From: Nepenthes gracilis
Lineage: Eukaryota > Streptophyta > Magnoliopsida > Caryophyllales > Nepenthaceae
NCBI GenBank assembly: GCA_033239525.1
Contig: BSYO01000005.1
Location: forward strand, 29,109,341 to 29,173,340
Length of the DNA: 64,000 nucleotides
Direction: 5' to 3'
The position numbers and the translations under genes were made by a program. Below are positions 62,201 to 64,000 of the stretch, piece after piece. The notes below the pieces were generated by a model. It did no database searches, was not told where the DNA came from, and saw nothing but the letters and a program-made list of their open reading frames with translations. Positions within the stretch are counted from its first letter, which is position 1; every line of letters begins with the position of its first letter.

Positions 62201-63173
62201 ATGGTAACAACTTCCCACAGTTTTCTTTCACTTAGCTAATATCTCAAACTACAGTGCAGTCGGTCCACTTAAAATAGTAAATTTCAAGTACAATTTCCAC
62301 TATAGCCCACAAATATGTAAGAACGAATACAGAGAGGAAAAAACAGTAAATTCTGGATTTCAAAAGTAACCCAAATAAAACATGTGCCACTGTGAAAACC
62401 ATATAATGACTTAAATAAATTAATGGTCGCAAAACAAGAGTCAGGAATAAAATGTTATACGGATTTCACCACATGTTTCCCCACATGGATGATTTTGCCC
62501 TCAATATTTTGCCTCCTTTAACATCTGCAAATTGACTGTATCCCCAAATAAGCAATAGTGAGAAAATTCCAACCAGCACAAAAGTTAGAATTCTGAAAAT
62601 AACTATTTTAGACACTAGCACCAATAATCATTGACTTCTGTCACCTTTTTCTTTCTTTTTCCACTGTTTCTAAATTACTATTGATACAGCCTACCACATC
62701 AACGACTACGCTCATGATAATGCAAGAAGCTCATGCACATTAACCACGCATCTAGACCTGAGAAAAAGTTCTATCATACAATGCATTCAACAGAAAAGGT
62801 ACAATTCTCCCCAATATTGCATGTCTTCAGAACGGCCCCGTTGCTTCCTATTCCAGTGAAAAGGTGTTGTTGAGCAACATGGACTAGATAAGGCAAACAA
62901 TTGGAGGATAGATTCAAAATTAAGGTTCATGGGTATAGCAAATTTAAAAGACACGAAATCAGAAGTCCAAGCCACCATGAAAACGAAGCAAATAAATTGA
63001 GAAAGACAAAAGTACATATGTAATGGGTAATGACAAATTCAAGTTATTTATGATCTGTTAATTCCAAAATGTACCAGTAACTAAACCATACCATAAAAAG
63101 AAGAATAGCAAATCAATAATTCTTCAAAATCAGTAAATTGGGGGAAGGGCAGGATGTAATGCTTATATCTCAC
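59296..63173. other. Intron 1 DNA next to exon 1, nothing recognised
   Basis: Mixed AT-rich sequence. Open frames at 60085-60381 and 61127-61383 show no domain. No LTR boundary was found. Confidence 0.45.
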
Positions 63174-63207
63174 CATCTCCTTTATCTCGCGAGGATGTGC
63201 AACCCAT
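63174..63207 (-). CDS. UBTD-like protein, exon 1 (N-terminus)
   Basis: ATG at 63207 opens MGCTSSRDKGD plus one base, ending at donor G|GTGAGA (63173). The family in plants begins MGC followed by small or serine residues, which agrees. Gly2 and Cys3 make an N-myristoylation/palmitoylation signal, so membrane attachment is likely (inference). The phase-1 end joins exon 2 to give Asp12. The coding part is only 34 bp, so it is easily missed by automatic annotation. Confidence 0.85.
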
Positions 63208-63390
63208 GAAGGTCGATTTACTCAACGGTCTGAGAATATAGGTTCCTTTCCTTGGGTCAATGATTTGCAACGAGAAGAATCAGTTGATTTCTGGAACCTC
63301 GCGTTGTTTGGGTGGTTGAGAGAGAGAGAGTGTGTGTGTGTTGAATATGGGGGGATTTTAACGTGCAGAGGATGGAGAGAGCCGATTGCA
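63208..63390 (-). promoter_or_regulatory. 5'UTR and core promoter region of the UBTD-like gene
   Basis: On the minus strand, CA and CT microsatellites ((CA)n then (CT)n at about 63345-63320) lie upstream of a leader without an ATG before 63207. Pyrimidine-rich leaders are typical of plant housekeeping genes. Confidence 0.5.
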
Positions 63391-64000
63391 CTCCATAATT
63401 CAATATAATTTGCGTAAGTGGACCTCCCAGCGACAGGAATTTGTGCTTTGTTTAATTGTCTCGACTGATGCGAACAAAACTAAGTGCAAATTAAAAAATA
63501 TATTTTTTTTATTTTTTTAAAATATTAGTCAAAGTAGTAATAAAATATAAATTTGACATAAAATTGACTGAAATTAATCTCAACAATGAAAATTATAATT
63601 TTAATATAACTAATTTATTCTTAATAGAATATTGATTGAAATGTTAATAACAATGATCAAGAAATAAAAATATTACTACTATTTTTTTTATTTATTCTCT
63701 TTTCTGTCCATATAAGTCTAAAGAATATATGAAAAAATAATTTTATGTAATTTTACTTTTTTTTATTTTTACCCTAATTATTTTACAATTTTATTTAGTA
63801 GTGCTTGGCATGAGTGAGAGATAAGAAAAAGAAAAATAGCCCTGCTTTAATTAATAAAAAATATCAAAAAATTATATTACCCTTTAATATTATAAAATAT
63901 AACTGCTACAAAATTTTATAGTAAGTTTATATAACTGTTTAAAACGTGTGATTAACTGGCATCACCAACAGAACAAATAAAGTATCCGCCTCAGTAAATT
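63391..64000. other. AT-rich upstream intergenic DNA, nothing recognised
   Basis: Long A/T runs and no open frame of note. Confidence 0.5.

Larger units (their letters stand above)
16273..63207 (-). other. Gene span: UBTD/DC-UbP N-terminal-domain protein, four coding exons over 47 kb
   Basis: Joined coding exons 63174-63207, 51087-51209, 16429-16548 and 16273-16337 total 342 bp, which is 113 codons plus stop. That is the usual length of the short plant homologues of ubiquitin domain-containing proteins 1/2, which keep the N-terminal DC-UbP/UBTD2 domain and lack the ubiquitin-like domain of the animal proteins. Every intron is phase 1 and all three have GT and AG borders. Introns 1, 2 and 3 are 11,964, 34,538 and 91 bp. 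The reading frame is undamaged, so the gene looks functional despite the transposons. In animals the family is linked to ubiquitin enzymes; the plant role is not established to my knowledge. Confidence 0.9.

Noticed and set aside
1..64000. CRISPR array, bacterial operon or organelle insertion
   Set aside because: No regularly spaced direct repeats with unique spacers, no prokaryotic gene order, and no stretch recognisable as plastid or mitochondrial genes.

Overview
The window is nuclear DNA of a flowering plant. Two plant gene families with clean GT/AG introns are present, surrounded by nested Ty1/copia and Ty3/gypsy LTR retrotransposons of the kind that fill medium to large angiosperm genomes. 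The species cannot be named from the sequence. Both host genes lie on the minus strand and nearly everything else is decayed transposon DNA.

Left part (1-16270). A STICHEL-like gene (AAA+ / DNA polymerase III gamma-tau-like family) has its large first coding exon at 4243-6297. Its leader (6300-7315) contains two upstream ORFs and a 5'UTR intron. The C-terminal exons are not visible in the 4.2 kb left of this exon, so they lie outside the window or are lost. The intergenic stretch carries two solo LTRs with perfect 5-bp target duplications (9079-10149, GATAT; 11204-11880, AGTCT), two relics sharing an LTR-like end, and a frame-preserving 36-bp repeat.

Right part (16273-63207). A single small gene of 113 codons, the plant homologue of the UBTD/DC-UbP N-terminal domain protein, is spread over about 47 kb. 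Its four coding exons are at 63174-63207, 51087-51209, 16429-16548 and 16273-16337, and all splice phases and GT/AG borders agree. Intron 1 is 11,964 bp, intron 2 is 34,538 bp and intron 3 is 91 bp.

Intron 2 is a nest of retrotransposons: a minus-strand Tork/Tnt1-like copia (17404-21016); a gypsy element with both LTRs (21067-28812); a non-coding Tat/Ogre-like LTR relic (28813-31484); a SIRE-like copia (about 31560-41725) interrupted by three gypsy LTRs; and a second gypsy element (41928-49714) with an LTR inside it in place of the gag-protease-RT segment. Intron 1 holds a truncated gypsy LTR, an RTE-like LINE fragment and local tandem duplications. All coding remnants of the transposons carry stops and frameshifts.

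The observations most worth following are the giant-intron UBTD gene, two different LTR families inserted at the same site in two copies of a copia RNase H segment, a hairpin with compensatory changes inside a module shared by several LTRs, a W-box-rich solo LTR, and the uORFs of the STICHEL-like gene. No complete autonomous transposon, RNA gene, CRISPR array or bacterial-type operon was seen.
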